A stretch of 64,000 bases of DNA from assembly GCF_002885975.1 (NCBI RefSeq), contig NZ_POSP01000003.1, positions 2,232,001-2,296,000 of the forward strand. The letters are read 5' to 3'. Made by a program: the position numbers and the translations under genes. The notes under the pieces were generated by a model. That model ran no database searches. It was not told where the DNA came from and was given only the letters and a program-made list of their open reading frames with translations. Within the stretch, counting starts at the first letter, position 1, and each line of letters starts with the position of its first letter. This stretch comes from Paucibacter aquatile. GTDB lineage: Bacteria > Pseudomonadota > Gammaproteobacteria > Burkholderiales > Burkholderiaceae_C. This document shows, one piece after another, positions 52,309 through 60,922 of the stretch.

Positions 52309-53319
52309 CTACAGGCCTACAAAGGCCGCGGCAGCACGGCTCAGGCGATCCCTGACTCCGTCCCAGGCCGCATCCAGCGGCGGCAGTTCGATCCAGATCT
52401 CGGCCGCGCCCGCACCGTCCAGCTCGCGCAGAACGGCGAACAACTCATGCGCCGCGGCGCGTGCCTCGGCCGGCATGCGCCGGCTCAGCACACCCTGCGG
52501 CGGCTCGACCGATCGCGAATATACCGCCAGCCCCCCGGCCAGCCGGCCGCCCGAGCCGCTTTCGGCCAGGGCCTGACGCAAGGCTTCGGTGTCGTACAGG
52601 CGCACGACCGCACGGGGTGCGTAATGCGCAACCAGGGTGCCCGAGGCGCGCGGCGCCTGAGCGTCCGGCGCGCGCAGCGGCTCACCCGCGGCGGCTGCGA
52701 TCTCTTCCGGCGTCAGCACGCCAGGGCGCAGCAGCACCGGATGGGCGCGGCTGCAATCGACGATGCTGGATTCGATGCCGACCTCGCAATCGCCGCCATC
52801 CAGCACCCACAGACCCGGCTCGAATTCATCGACCACATGGCGGGCCTGGGTCGGGCTGACCCGGCCGAAACGGTTGGCGCTGGGCGCCGCGACACCGGCC
52901 ACGCCCAGAGCGCGAGCAGCGATCAGCAAGTCGCGCGCGACCGGGTGGGCCGGGCAGCGCAGGCCAATCGTGTCCTGCCCGCCGGCTGCGGCCGCGCCCA
53001 CGCCGGGCTTGCGCGGCACGATCACGGTCAAGGGACCGGGCCAGAAGGCCGCCATCAAGCGCCGCGCCACCGGCGGCAGCTCGGCTGCAAACAACTCAGC
53101 ATCGGCCGCATCGGCGACGTGGACGATCAGCGGATGGTCAGCCGGACGGCCCTTGGCCGCAAAAATCTTGGCCACGGCCGCATCGTCGTCGGCACGAGCA
53201 CCGAGGCCGTAGACCGTCTCGGTCGGCAGCGCCAGCAACTCGCCGGCCGCCAGGCGGGCGGCCGCCGCGGCGATGGCATCGGGCTGGCGGGCGTCGAGCA
53301 GCATGGCGGCCTCGCTCAC
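52309..53319 (-). CDS. L-threonylcarbamoyladenylate synthase (Sua5 type)
   Basis: Makes threonylcarbamoyl-AMP for t6A synthesis. GTG 53319 overlaps the purK stop by four bases and gives MSEAAMLLDARQPDAI. The YrdC domain has LLALPTETVYGLGARADDDA, KIFAAKGRPADHPLIVH, MAAFWPGPLTVIV and APSANRFGRVSPT. After about residue 200 comes the Sua5-specific linker and domain (GTLVAHYAPRAVVRLYD). About 336 residues, so the long Sua5 rather than short TsaC form. Third gene of purE-purK-sua5. Confidence 0.93.
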   Translation of the reverse strand: MSEAAMLLDARQPDAIAAAAARLAAGELLALPTETVYGLGARADDDAAVAKIFAAKGRPADHPLIVHVADAADAELFAAELPPVARRLMAAFWPGPLTVIVPRKPGVGAAAAGGQDTIGLRCPAHPVARDLLIAARALGVAGVAAPSANRFGRVSPTQARHVVDEFEPGLWVLDGGDCEVGIESSIVDCSRAHPVLLRPGVLTPEEIAAAAGEPLRAPDAQAPRASGTLVAHYAPRAVVRLYDTEALRQALAESGSGGRLAGGLAVYSRSVEPPQGVLSRRMPAEARAAAHELFAVLRELDGAGAAEIWIELPPLDAAWDGVRDRLSRAAAAFVGL

Positions 53320-54494
53320 CAATCCTGGGGCAAGCCCAGCAGGCCCGCAGCTTCGCGCGCCAGGCGCTCGGCCTCTGCCGGGGTGGCGGCCGTGATGTTG
53401 AGGTGGCCCATCTTGCGGCCGGGGCGCGCGCTGGTCTTGCCGTAAAGATGCAGATGGGTGCCGGGCAAGGCAAGAATTGCGTCCCAGGGAGGCGTACGTT
53501 CGGCGCCGGCTGCGTCAAACCACAAATCTCCGAGCAGATTGAGCATCACCGTCGGCGAATGCAGGCGCGGCGTGCGCAGCGGCAGGCGGGCCATGGCGCG
53601 CACCTGCAAGTCGAACTGCGAGACATCGCAGGCATTCATCGTGTAGTGGCCCGAGTTGTGCGGGCGCGGCGCCATCTCGTTGACGACCAGGGAGCCGTCC
53701 TGCAGCACGAAGAACTCGACGCAGAGCACGCCGACATAGCCCATCTCGGTGGCGATGCGGGCGGCCGAGGCCAAAGCTTGCTGCTGCAAGGCCTCGCTGA
53801 CCGCGGGCGCCGGCACCTGGGTGACGGCCAGGATGCCGTCACGATGCAGGTTCTGCTGCACCGGGAACTGAACCACTGTGCCATCGGCCCCACGGGCGCT
53901 CAGCACCGAGAGCTCCAGCGCCAGCGGCAACATCTGCTCCAGCACGCAGGGCACTTGCTTGAGCTCGTCCCAGCCGGCTTGCAGCTCGGCGCGGTTGCGC
54001 ACGCGGATCTGGCCCTTGCCGTCGTAACCCATGCGGCTGGTCTTGAGGATGCCGGGCAGCAGGCTGTCGGCCACCGCGGCCAGATCGGCCGCGCTCTCGA
54101 TCACCGCGTAGGGCGCGCAAGCGACGCCGCTGGCGCCGAAATGCGCTTTCTCGGCGGCACGGTCCTGGCAGTAGGCCACGGCGGCACCGGCCGGCGCGAC
54201 AAAACGGCGCTCGGCCAGACGAGCCAGCGCCTGCGCCGGCACGTTCTCGAACTCGGTGGTGATGGCGTCGGCCACTTCGGCCAGACGCGCCAGCCCCGCC
54301 TCGTCGAGATAGCCGGCGTGGATGTGCTCGTGGGCCACCAGTCCGGCCGGGCTGTCGGCATCCGGATCCAGCACCACGGCTCGACAACCGAGGCTTTGAG
54401 CGGCGTGGACGAACATGCGGCCCAGCTGGCCGCCGCCCATCACGCCCAGCGTGGCTTCGCCGGGCAGCAGAGGTTTCAGCGAGGCCGCCGACAT
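53316..54494 (-). CDS. purK: 5-(Carboxyamino)imidazole ribonucleotide synthase
   Basis: ATP-grasp enzyme that carboxylates AIR to N5-CAIR in purine synthesis. The start at 54494 overlaps the purE stop (TGATG). Motifs are TLGVMGGGQLGRMFVHAAQS, ITTEFENVPAQAL, ILKTSRMGYDGKGQ, CVLEQMLPLALELSVL and the Mg/ATP block CVEFFVLQDGSLVVNEMAPR followed by PHNSGHYT. About 392 residues. Operates with PurE encoded just upstream. Confidence 0.96.
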   Translation of the reverse strand: MSAASLKPLLPGEATLGVMGGGQLGRMFVHAAQSLGCRAVVLDPDADSPAGLVAHEHIHAGYLDEAGLARLAEVADAITTEFENVPAQALARLAERRFVAPAGAAVAYCQDRAAEKAHFGASGVACAPYAVIESAADLAAVADSLLPGILKTSRMGYDGKGQIRVRNRAELQAGWDELKQVPCVLEQMLPLALELSVLSARGADGTVVQFPVQQNLHRDGILAVTQVPAPAVSEALQQQALASAARIATEMGYVGVLCVEFFVLQDGSLVVNEMAPRPHNSGHYTMNACDVSQFDLQVRAMARLPLRTPRLHSPTVMLNLLGDLWFDAAGAERTPPWDAILALPGTHLHLYGKTSARPGRKMGHLNITAATPAEAERLAREAAGLLGLPQDW

Positions 54495-55021
54495 CAGACC
54501 AGGTCCTTGCTCATGGCCCGGGCCACCTCGGTCTGGCGGGCGCGAAAGGCCTCCAGCTGGGCGCGCAGGGCGGGGTTCTGATTGGCCAGCATGGCCACGG
54601 CGAACAGGGCGGCATTGCCGGCGCCGGCCGTGCCGATGGCGAAGGTGGCGACCGGGATGCCCTTGGGCATCTGGACGATGGAATGCAGGGAATCGACGCC
54701 TTGCAGATGGCGGCTGGCCACGGGCACGCCGAGCACCGGCACGGGCGTCTTGGCCGCCAACATGCCGGGCAGATGGGCGGCGCCACCGGCACCAGCGATG
54801 ATGGCTTGCAGGCCACGGCTGGCGGCGCTCTCGGCATAGGCGAACATATCGTCCGGCATGCGGTGCGCGGACACGACCTTGGCCTCGAAGGGAATGCCGA
54901 ACTCGGTGAGAATGTCGGCAGCGTGCTTCATGGTGTCCCAGTCGCTGCTGGAACCCATCACCACGCCAACCAGGGGGGCTGTGCTCGCTGACTGTTGCTG
55001 ATGATGTTGAGAATCCGGCAC
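54494..55021 (-). CDS. purE: N5-CAIR mutase (AIR carboxylase catalytic subunit)
   Basis: Converts N5-CAIR to CAIR. A GTG start at 55021 with GGAG upstream gives a short Gln/His-rich leader, then LVGVVMGSSSDWDTMKHAAD. ILTEFGIPFEAKVVSAHRMP and IIAGAGGAAHLPGMLAAKT follow, with VASRHLQGVDSLHSIVQMPK and GNAALFAVAMLA. About 175 residues. Operon head of purE-purK-sua5, divergent from the thioredoxin/TPR gene across 140 bp. Confidence 0.95.
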   Translation of the reverse strand: MPDSQHHQQQSASTAPLVGVVMGSSSDWDTMKHAADILTEFGIPFEAKVVSAHRMPDDMFAYAESAASRGLQAIIAGAGGAAHLPGMLAAKTPVPVLGVPVASRHLQGVDSLHSIVQMPKGIPVATFAIGTAGAGNAALFAVAMLANQNPALRAQLEAFRARQTEVARAMSKDLV

Positions 55022-55161
55022 GACGCGCTCCAGGGCTTGGGAAACCTTGAATTGTAGGCGGCCGCAGCCATCTGACCGCTGGCGACCGGCTTTGCACGCG
55101 CCGCCCCTCCCCCGACTCCGCAGGCCCGAGGCCCGCGCCACATCGAGACCGACACGCCACC

Positions 55162-56115
55162 ATGATCGACATCACCCTCCAGAATTTTGAAGCCGAACTG
55201 ATCCAGGGCTCGATGCAGCAGCCGGTGCTGCTGGACATCTGGGCGCCTTGGTGCGGCCCCTGCAAAAGCCTGGGCCCGGTGCTGGAAAAACTCGAAGTGG
55301 CCTATGCCGGCCGCTTCAAGCTGGCCAAGCTGAACAGCGACGAGGTGCCCGAGATCGCCAGCCAGCTGAGCCAGATGTTCGGCGTGCGCAGCATTCCGTT
55401 TTGCGTGATGTTTGCCGGCGGCCAGCCGGTGGACGGATTTGTCGGCGCGATTCCCGAAGCCCAGATCCGCGAATTCCTGGACAAGCATGTGCCCAGCGGC
55501 GAGATGCTGGAGGCTCAGGAAGAAGTGGCCGAGGCCGAAGGCCTGATGGCCGAGGGCGATCTGGAATCGGCCCTGGTCAAGCTGCAAGCCGCGGTCGAGA
55601 CCGACCCGGCCAACGACCAGGCCCGTTTCGATTACGTCCGCGCCCTGCTGGAGCTGGACCTGCTGAAGGAAGCCCAGGCCGCCTTCGCGCCGGTGGCAGC
55701 CAAGGCCGCCGACACGCTGACGCCGCATCCGCGCTTCGCCGCCCTGGGCCTGTGGCTGCAGGCCTGCGAGCGCACGGCCGCCGGCCTGGACATCGGCGCC
55801 CTGCAGGCCGCAATTGCCGCCAACAAGCGCGACTTCGAGGCCCGCTACGCCCTAGCCCAGGGCCTGATGGCCAACCAGAGCTTCACCGAAGCCATGGACG
55901 AGCTGCTGGAAATCATCATGCGCGACAAGGCCTGGAACGGCGAGCTGGCGCGCAAGACCTATGTCGCCATCCTGGAGCTGCTGAGCAAGCCGGCCCCGAA
56001 GCCGGCCGCCAACGAGCCCAAGAGCGCCCTGGAGCTGGCCGGCCGTGCCGTCGTGCCACCCAGCGACCCGCTGATCGACCAGTACCGCCGCAAGCTCAGC
56101 ATGGCGCTGTTCTGA
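55162..56115 (+). CDS. cnoX: Thioredoxin-TPR co-chaperone (CnoX/YbbN-like)
   Basis: The N-terminal thioredoxin domain (residues 1-110) has an intact active site WAPWCGPCKSLGPVL and the cis-Pro loop VRSIPFCVMFAGG. The C-terminal half is TPR-like (LMAEGDLESALVKLQAAVET, ANDQARFDYVRALLELDLLK) and ends YRRKLSMALF. CnoX proteins bind unfolding clients under hypochlorous stress and pass them to GroEL or DnaK. The complete CxxC means it may also act as a reductase. About 317 residues. Confidence 0.88.
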   Translation: MIDITLQNFEAELIQGSMQQPVLLDIWAPWCGPCKSLGPVLEKLEVAYAGRFKLAKLNSDEVPEIASQLSQMFGVRSIPFCVMFAGGQPVDGFVGAIPEAQIREFLDKHVPSGEMLEAQEEVAEAEGLMAEGDLESALVKLQAAVETDPANDQARFDYVRALLELDLLKEAQAAFAPVAAKAADTLTPHPRFAALGLWLQACERTAAGLDIGALQAAIAANKRDFEARYALAQGLMANQSFTEAMDELLEIIMRDKAWNGELARKTYVAILELLSKPAPKPAANEPKSALELAGRAVVPPSDPLIDQYRRKLSMALF

Positions 56116-56163
56116 ACGCCACGGGCGCTGCAGGCACGAGCCAGCGGCGCCCGCTTTCGCAGC

Positions 56164-57336
56164 TCAGCGCGGCTGCAGGGCCAGCGCCTTGAGGCGTGCC
56201 GCCAGCTGCGCCTGGTGGGCCGCAAATTCGCGCCACTCGCTGGCCGCCAGGCTGGCCTGCTGGGCCGCCACCTCGGCCTGACCGAGGGCGGCGTATACCT
56301 GGGACAGGCGGCTGTGCGTGGCCGCACGGTCGTCCACATCGCAGTGCGCATCGAGCTCGAACTCGGACTCACGCGCCTGCATCAGCGCCCGCTCGGGCTG
56401 GCCCAGATTGACCCGGCACCAGGCCAGGTCGGCCAGCAGGCTGCTGCCCAGTCGCGCCAGGCCATTGGCCATGGCCTGCGGCAGATGGGCCTCGTACAGC
56501 TCCAGCGCCTGGGCGAACTGCCCTTCCACCACCAGGATCTGGGCGCGCAGCAGCGGCGTCAGATCGGGCATGACCGAACCACCCATGGCCGCGTCGTAAT
56601 GCTTGATCGAATCGGCACCCAGCAGCAGGCCCTCACCGGCCTTGACAGCCTCCGACAGGCTGGCGCGCCGCGCCTGCGCGGTGCGCATCTCGGCCATGTT
56701 GTACATGAGCGCCGACAGCGAGGCATCGTCGCCGTCGCTGAGCGCATGGCGGCGGGCCAGGGAATACCAGGCCAGGGCTTCGGTGTTGAGATTGGCGTGC
56801 TGATGGGCCAGGCCCAGGGTCATGCACAAGCGGTAACGGGCGCCATGATCGTCGGCCGCGGCCAGGCGGTCGCACAGCGCCGCTTGCGCCAGCATCTCGT
56901 CCTCGGCATGACGCACATAGGCCAGCTGGGACAGCCAGGCGGCGCAAAGCGCCTCCAGATCGGCCAGGCCGGCCGCGCGGGCGATCTGCTGGGCGCGGGC
57001 GATCTTCTCGTGCGAAGAGCTGCTGAAATCGGTGTAGTAGCTCATCAGCCCTTCGGCGAAATGCAGCCAGGCGCCGAGTTCGGGATGGGGGTGCTGGAAG
57101 GCCAGCTGGTGCAGGCCGGTCAGTTCGCTGCGCGCCTGCTCCATGCGGCCATGGCGGGCCAGCAGCAGGGCCCGACGGGCGCGCGCGCAAGCCGACTGGG
57201 TCTGGTTGGTGGCCGCGGCGATCTCGGCCTCGATGCGGGTGAGCAGGCGGTTCTTGATCACCTCGCCCGCCGCCGCCGGCGCACGCGCGGCGCCCGCGGC
57301 TCGCTTGCCCGAGGGGCTGCGGCTGGCGCCACTCAT
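56164..57336 (-). CDS. TPR-like helical repeat protein, function unknown
   Basis: A 390-residue protein starting by ATGA overlap with the purC stop. After a basic low-complexity N-terminus (RSPSGKRAAGAARAPAAAGE) it consists of helical hairpins with TPR-like spacing, e.g. ALLLARHGRMEQARSELTGL, LAHQHANLNTEALAWYSLAR, VVEGQFAQALELYEAHLPQA and LSQVYAALGQAEVAAQQASL. No signal peptide or enzyme domain. It could be a regulator partner or a domain left from a GGDEF/sensor architecture. Coupling to purC suggests coexpression only. Confidence 0.7.
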   Translation of the reverse strand: MSGASRSPSGKRAAGAARAPAAAGEVIKNRLLTRIEAEIAAATNQTQSACARARRALLLARHGRMEQARSELTGLHQLAFQHPHPELGAWLHFAEGLMSYYTDFSSSSHEKIARAQQIARAAGLADLEALCAAWLSQLAYVRHAEDEMLAQAALCDRLAAADDHGARYRLCMTLGLAHQHANLNTEALAWYSLARRHALSDGDDASLSALMYNMAEMRTAQARRASLSEAVKAGEGLLLGADSIKHYDAAMGGSVMPDLTPLLRAQILVVEGQFAQALELYEAHLPQAMANGLARLGSSLLADLAWCRVNLGQPERALMQARESEFELDAHCDVDDRAATHSRLSQVYAALGQAEVAAQQASLAASEWREFAAHQAQLAARLKALALQPR

Positions 57337-58232
57337 GACTGGGTCAGGCGCTGCAGCGCTTCGGCGTACTTGGCGGCGGTCTTCTCGATCACCTCGGCCG
57401 GCAGGGCCGGCGCCGGCGCGGTCTTGCCCCAGAGCTTGCCGTCGACTTGCGCCGCCTCCAGCCAGTCGCGCAGGAACTGCTTGTCGTAGCTGGGCGGGTT
57501 GATGCCTTCGGCATAGCTCTCCACCGGCCAGTAACGCGAGGAGTCGGGCGTCAGCACTTCGTCCATCAGGGTCAGGGTACCGTCGGCATCGAGGCCGAAT
57601 TCGAACTTCGTGTCGGCAATGATGATGCCCTTGCTCAGCGCGTAATCGGCGGCGCGCTGGTAGAGCTGGATGGAGATGTCGCGCACGCGGGTGGCGAGAT
57701 CCAGGCCGATGATGTCGACCATCTTGTCGAAACTGATGTTCTCGTCGTGGTCGCCCATCTCGGCCTTGGTGGCCGGGGTGAAGATGGGCTCGGGCAGCTT
57801 GGAAGCGTTCTTCAGGCCGGCCGGCAGTTGCACGCCGCAGACCTGGCCGTTCGTCTTGTACTCGGCCCAGCCGCTGCCGGCCAGGTAGCCGCGCACCACG
57901 GCCTCGACCGGCAGGGGCTTGAGGCGCTTGACCAGCATGGAGCGGCCGCGCACCTGGGCCTGCTCCTCGGCCGTCACCACCGACAGCGGGTCGTCGCCGG
58001 TCAGGTGGTTGGGCACGATGCCGTCGAGCTTGTCGAACCAGAACAGGGCCATCTGGGTCAGCAACTCGCCCTTGCCCGGGATGGGCTCGCCCATGATGAC
58101 GTCGTAGGCCGAGATGCGGTCGCTGGCGATCATCAGGATGCGGTCCTCGCCCACCGCATAGTTTTCGCGCACCTTGCCGCGCGCGATCAGGGGCAAGGAG
58201 GTGAGGGTCGAGTTCAGCAAGGCAGCGGTCAT
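57333..58232 (-). CDS. purC: Phosphoribosylaminoimidazole-succinocarboxamide synthase
   Basis: Joins CAIR and aspartate in purine synthesis. The start at 58232 gives MTAALLNSTLTSLPLIARGK then VRENYAV. Other motifs are ILMIASDRISAYDVIMGEPI, VEAVVRGYLAGSGWAEYKTN, IFTPATKAEMGDHDENISF and IIADTKFEFGLDADGTLTLM followed by DEVLTPDSSRYWP. About 299 residues, the longer SAICAR synthase form common in proteobacteria and fungi. Overlaps the TPR gene by four bases. Confidence 0.96.
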   Translation of the reverse strand: MTAALLNSTLTSLPLIARGKVRENYAVGEDRILMIASDRISAYDVIMGEPIPGKGELLTQMALFWFDKLDGIVPNHLTGDDPLSVVTAEEQAQVRGRSMLVKRLKPLPVEAVVRGYLAGSGWAEYKTNGQVCGVQLPAGLKNASKLPEPIFTPATKAEMGDHDENISFDKMVDIIGLDLATRVRDISIQLYQRAADYALSKGIIIADTKFEFGLDADGTLTLMDEVLTPDSSRYWPVESYAEGINPPSYDKQFLRDWLEAAQVDGKLWGKTAPAPALPAEVIEKTAAKYAEALQRLTQS

Positions 58233-58287
58233 GGTGGGCATCCGGGAAAAGTTCGCCGGGATTTTAGGCGGCATTCAACAACGCAAA

Positions 58288-58315
58288 GGCCCGCCGGGCG
58301 CGAACCGGGCGGGCC
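58288..58315 (-). terminator. Terminator of fba
   Basis: GGCCCGCC and GGCGGGCC form a strong stem in the fba-purC gap. On the minus strand it is followed by TTTGCGTTGTT. Confidence 0.7.
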
Positions 58316-58343
58316 TGGGTCGGACGGGCGTCCTCGGTCGGTC

Positions 58344-59408
58344 TTACTGAACGATCTGGTTCAGCTCACCGCGGGCGTAGGCCGCGGCGATGTCCACCAG
58401 CGTGCGCGGCTGGATCTTGCCGGCCTGGCCTTCGCAACCGAACTCCAGATAACGCTGCTTGCACACGGCCTTGGCGGCTTCGCGGGCCGGCTTGAGCCAT
58501 TCGCGGGCGTCGAATTTGTCGGGGTTTTCAAACAGGAACTTGCGCACCGCGCCGGTCATGGCCAAGCGGATGTCGGTGTCGATATTGATCTTGCGCACGC
58601 CGTGCTTGATGGCTTCCTGGATTTCCTCGATCGGCACACCGAAGGTTTCCTTCATCTGGCCGCCGTACTGGTTGATGATGGCCAGCAGCTCTTGCGGCAC
58701 GCTCGAGGAGCCGTGCATCACCAGGTGGGTGTTGGGAATGCGGGCGTGGATTTCCTTGACGCGGCTGATGGCCAGGATGTCACCGGTGGGCTTGCGGCTG
58801 AACTTGTAGGCGCCGTGGCTGGTGCCGATGGCAATGGCCAGGGCGTCCAGCTGGGTGGCCTTGACGAAGGTGGCGGCCTCTTCCGGGTCGGTCAGCATCT
58901 GGCTGTGATCCAGCTTGCCGACGGCGCCGATGCCGTCTTCCTCGCCAGCATCGCCGGTTTCCAGATTGCCCAGGCAGCCCAGCTCGCCCTCGACGGTGAC
59001 GCCGACCTTGTGCGCCATTTCGACGACGCGGCGGGTCACGTCCATGTTGTACTCAAAGGACGAGGGCGTCTTGCCGTCTTCCATCAGCGAGCCGTCCATC
59101 ATCACCGAGCCGAAGCCCAGGTCGATGGCGCCCTGGCAGATCTTGGGGCTGGTGCCGTGATCCTGGTGCATGACCAGGGGAACGTGTGGGTACATCTCGG
59201 CCGCGGCCTGGATCAGATGCTTGATGAAGGGCTCGCCGGCGTACTTGCGGGCGCCTGCGCTGGCCTGCAGGATCACCGGGGCACCGACCTCGTCGGCGGC
59301 GGCCATCACGGCCTGGACCTGCTCGAGGTTGTTGACGTTGAAGGCCGGGATGCCGTAACCGTGTTCGGCGGCATGGTCCAGCAGTTGGCGCATTGAGACG
59401 AGAGCCAT
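58344..59408 (-). CDS. fba: Class II fructose-1,6-bisphosphate aldolase
   Basis: Zn-dependent glycolytic/gluconeogenic aldolase (Calvin-cycle-type subgroup). The start at 59408 gives MALVSMRQLLDHAAEHGYGI then PAFNVNNLEQ. Metal and substrate residues are visible: VPLVMHQDHGTSP (first His and Asp), VGVTVEGELGCLGNLETGDA, LAIAIGTSHGAYKF (His), LVMHGSSSVPQ (His) and KINIDTDIRLAMTGAVRKF. About 354 residues. The long frame upstream lacks family features. Confidence 0.96.
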   Translation of the reverse strand: MALVSMRQLLDHAAEHGYGIPAFNVNNLEQVQAVMAAADEVGAPVILQASAGARKYAGEPFIKHLIQAAAEMYPHVPLVMHQDHGTSPKICQGAIDLGFGSVMMDGSLMEDGKTPSSFEYNMDVTRRVVEMAHKVGVTVEGELGCLGNLETGDAGEEDGIGAVGKLDHSQMLTDPEEAATFVKATQLDALAIAIGTSHGAYKFSRKPTGDILAISRVKEIHARIPNTHLVMHGSSSVPQELLAIINQYGGQMKETFGVPIEEIQEAIKHGVRKINIDTDIRLAMTGAVRKFLFENPDKFDAREWLKPAREAAKAVCKQRYLEFGCEGQAGKIQPRTLVDIAAAYARGELNQIVQ

Positions 59409-59654
59409 GGAAGTTCTCCGGGAGTTTGAAATCCGATTGACGCAGCCTACAAGCCCATCATCCGTCGATTGATGACGGCGCGGGCCATGTAACCGCGTTG
59501 TAACTGGCGCGGATTCTAGCGGTGGGGTGGCAAACCACAGCCCGGGCAGCCTCGCTTGTGTCAATGTTGACAAGCATTTAGGCTCTCAGTGCCCTTTTGT
59601 TCACGCCTTCACGGGGGCCAACCCTGGTCACACTGCACGCATGGAGCCCCACGC

Positions 59655-60674
59655 ATGACACGACTCGCACTCGACCAGCTGACCCTCTGGATCACCGCCG
59701 CCGCACGCGAGCATTCGCACGACCTGGCCCAGCATCTCGAGGAGCGCACCGGCGCCAGCCACCGCTCGGCCTTGGGCGCGCTGCGCCGCCTGGTCGACGC
59801 GCACTGGCTGGTGCGCTCAGGCAGCAGCCGCCGGCCGGTCTACGGCCCGGGCCTGCTGCGCCAGGTGGCGCGCTCCTACACCTTGCACGGTTTGCAGGAA
59901 GACCTGCCCTGGCAGCGCGACTTTGCGCCCCACTTCGACCTGCCGCCCCATGTGGCGCGCATGATCCAGCATGGCTTCACCGAACTGGTCAACAACGCCA
60001 TCGACCACAGCGGCGGCACCAGCGTCACCGTCTCGCTGCGCCAGACGCCCAGCCATGTGCAGCTGCTGGTGTCCGACGATGGCTGCGGCGTGTTCGACAA
60101 GATCTGTTCGGCCTTCGACATCGCCGATGCCCAACACGCCATGCTGGAGCTGAGCAAGGGCCGGCTGACCAGCCAGCCCGAGATGCACACCGGCCGCGGC
60201 CTGTTCTTCAGCTCGCAGCTGGCCGATGTCTTCGACATCCATGCCAACGGCACCGCCTTCCAGCGTCGCGCCTGGGAAAGCACCGGCTGGCAAAAAGGCA
60301 AACCCTTGCCGCGCCAGGGCAGCTCCATCTACATGGCGATCGCCCTGGACACCAAGCGCAGCCTGGACCAGGTGATGGAATCCTGGAGCCTGGCCGGTGA
60401 TGGCATCGAATTCGACCGCACCACCATCAATCTACGCCTGCTGGCCGGCCCCGGCCAGGCCCTGGACTCACGCGCCCAGGCTCGCCGCGTGGCGGCCCGG
60501 CTGCCGCAGTTCAAACGGGCCGAGGTCAGCTTTGAAGGGGTGGAGGATGTGGGCCACGGTTTCACCGACGAGCTGTTCCGCGTCTTCGCCCGCGCCCACA
60601 CCGAGGTGGAACTGGTGCCGACGCACATGACGCCGCGCATCGCAGCGCTGATCAAGAGCGCGCAGAACGCCTGA
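59655..60674 (+). CDS. HTH-HATPase-DUF4325 regulatory ATPase
   Basis: The start at 59655 (MTRLALDQLTLWITAAAREH) follows a GTG/ATG-rich leader. Residues 1-75 look like a winged helix (EERTGASHRSALGALRRLVD). A GHKL ATPase domain follows with N-box HGFTELVNNAIDHSGGTSVT, G1-like VSDDGCGVFDK and G2 GRGLFFSSQLADVF. Near the C-terminus FEGVEDVGHGFTDELFRVFA marks a STAS-like DUF4325. No His kinase dimerisation domain is present, so it is not a sensor kinase. The order resembles anti-sigma-type or DNA-binding ATPase switches. About 339 residues. Single gene between fba and pyk. Confidence 0.75.
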   Translation: MTRLALDQLTLWITAAAREHSHDLAQHLEERTGASHRSALGALRRLVDAHWLVRSGSSRRPVYGPGLLRQVARSYTLHGLQEDLPWQRDFAPHFDLPPHVARMIQHGFTELVNNAIDHSGGTSVTVSLRQTPSHVQLLVSDDGCGVFDKICSAFDIADAQHAMLELSKGRLTSQPEMHTGRGLFFSSQLADVFDIHANGTAFQRRAWESTGWQKGKPLPRQGSSIYMAIALDTKRSLDQVMESWSLAGDGIEFDRTTINLRLLAGPGQALDSRAQARRVAARLPQFKRAEVSFEGVEDVGHGFTDELFRVFARAHTEVELVPTHMTPRIAALIKSAQNA

Positions 60675-60727
60675 GAACCAAGAGACCCGTCGACGTTGGC
60701 CGGGCTCTACCCGCCTTCGACCAACCG

Positions 60728-60922
60728 GTGTTTGAGAGTTTTTGTAGCGAGCGGCTGTCAGGCGAGGCGGACGGAGCGCAGGAACCGGAACGTACTTCTT
60801 GTACGTGAGGATTCCGACAACGGAGTTGCGGCAAGACTCATATTCGCGAAGCGAATGTGATGTCGGAGCCAACACCGGACCAACGACTCATGGCAGTCGC
60901 GCAGTAAAAAACTCTCAAACAC
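60728..60922 (-). repeat. Dispersed repeat copy B bounded by 16-bp inverted repeats
   Basis: GTGTTTGAGAGTTTTT (60728-60743) and its exact complement AAAAACTCTCAAACAC (60907-60922) bound the unit; the right arm abuts the pyk stop codon. Within, 60744-60906 matches the ahcY-tlyA repeat at both ends (GTAGCGAGC ... CGCGCAGTA on this strand). It holds an extra central part with hairpin ACTCATATTCGC/GCGAATGTGA, of the same design as the two hairpins after metK. Confidence 0.75.
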
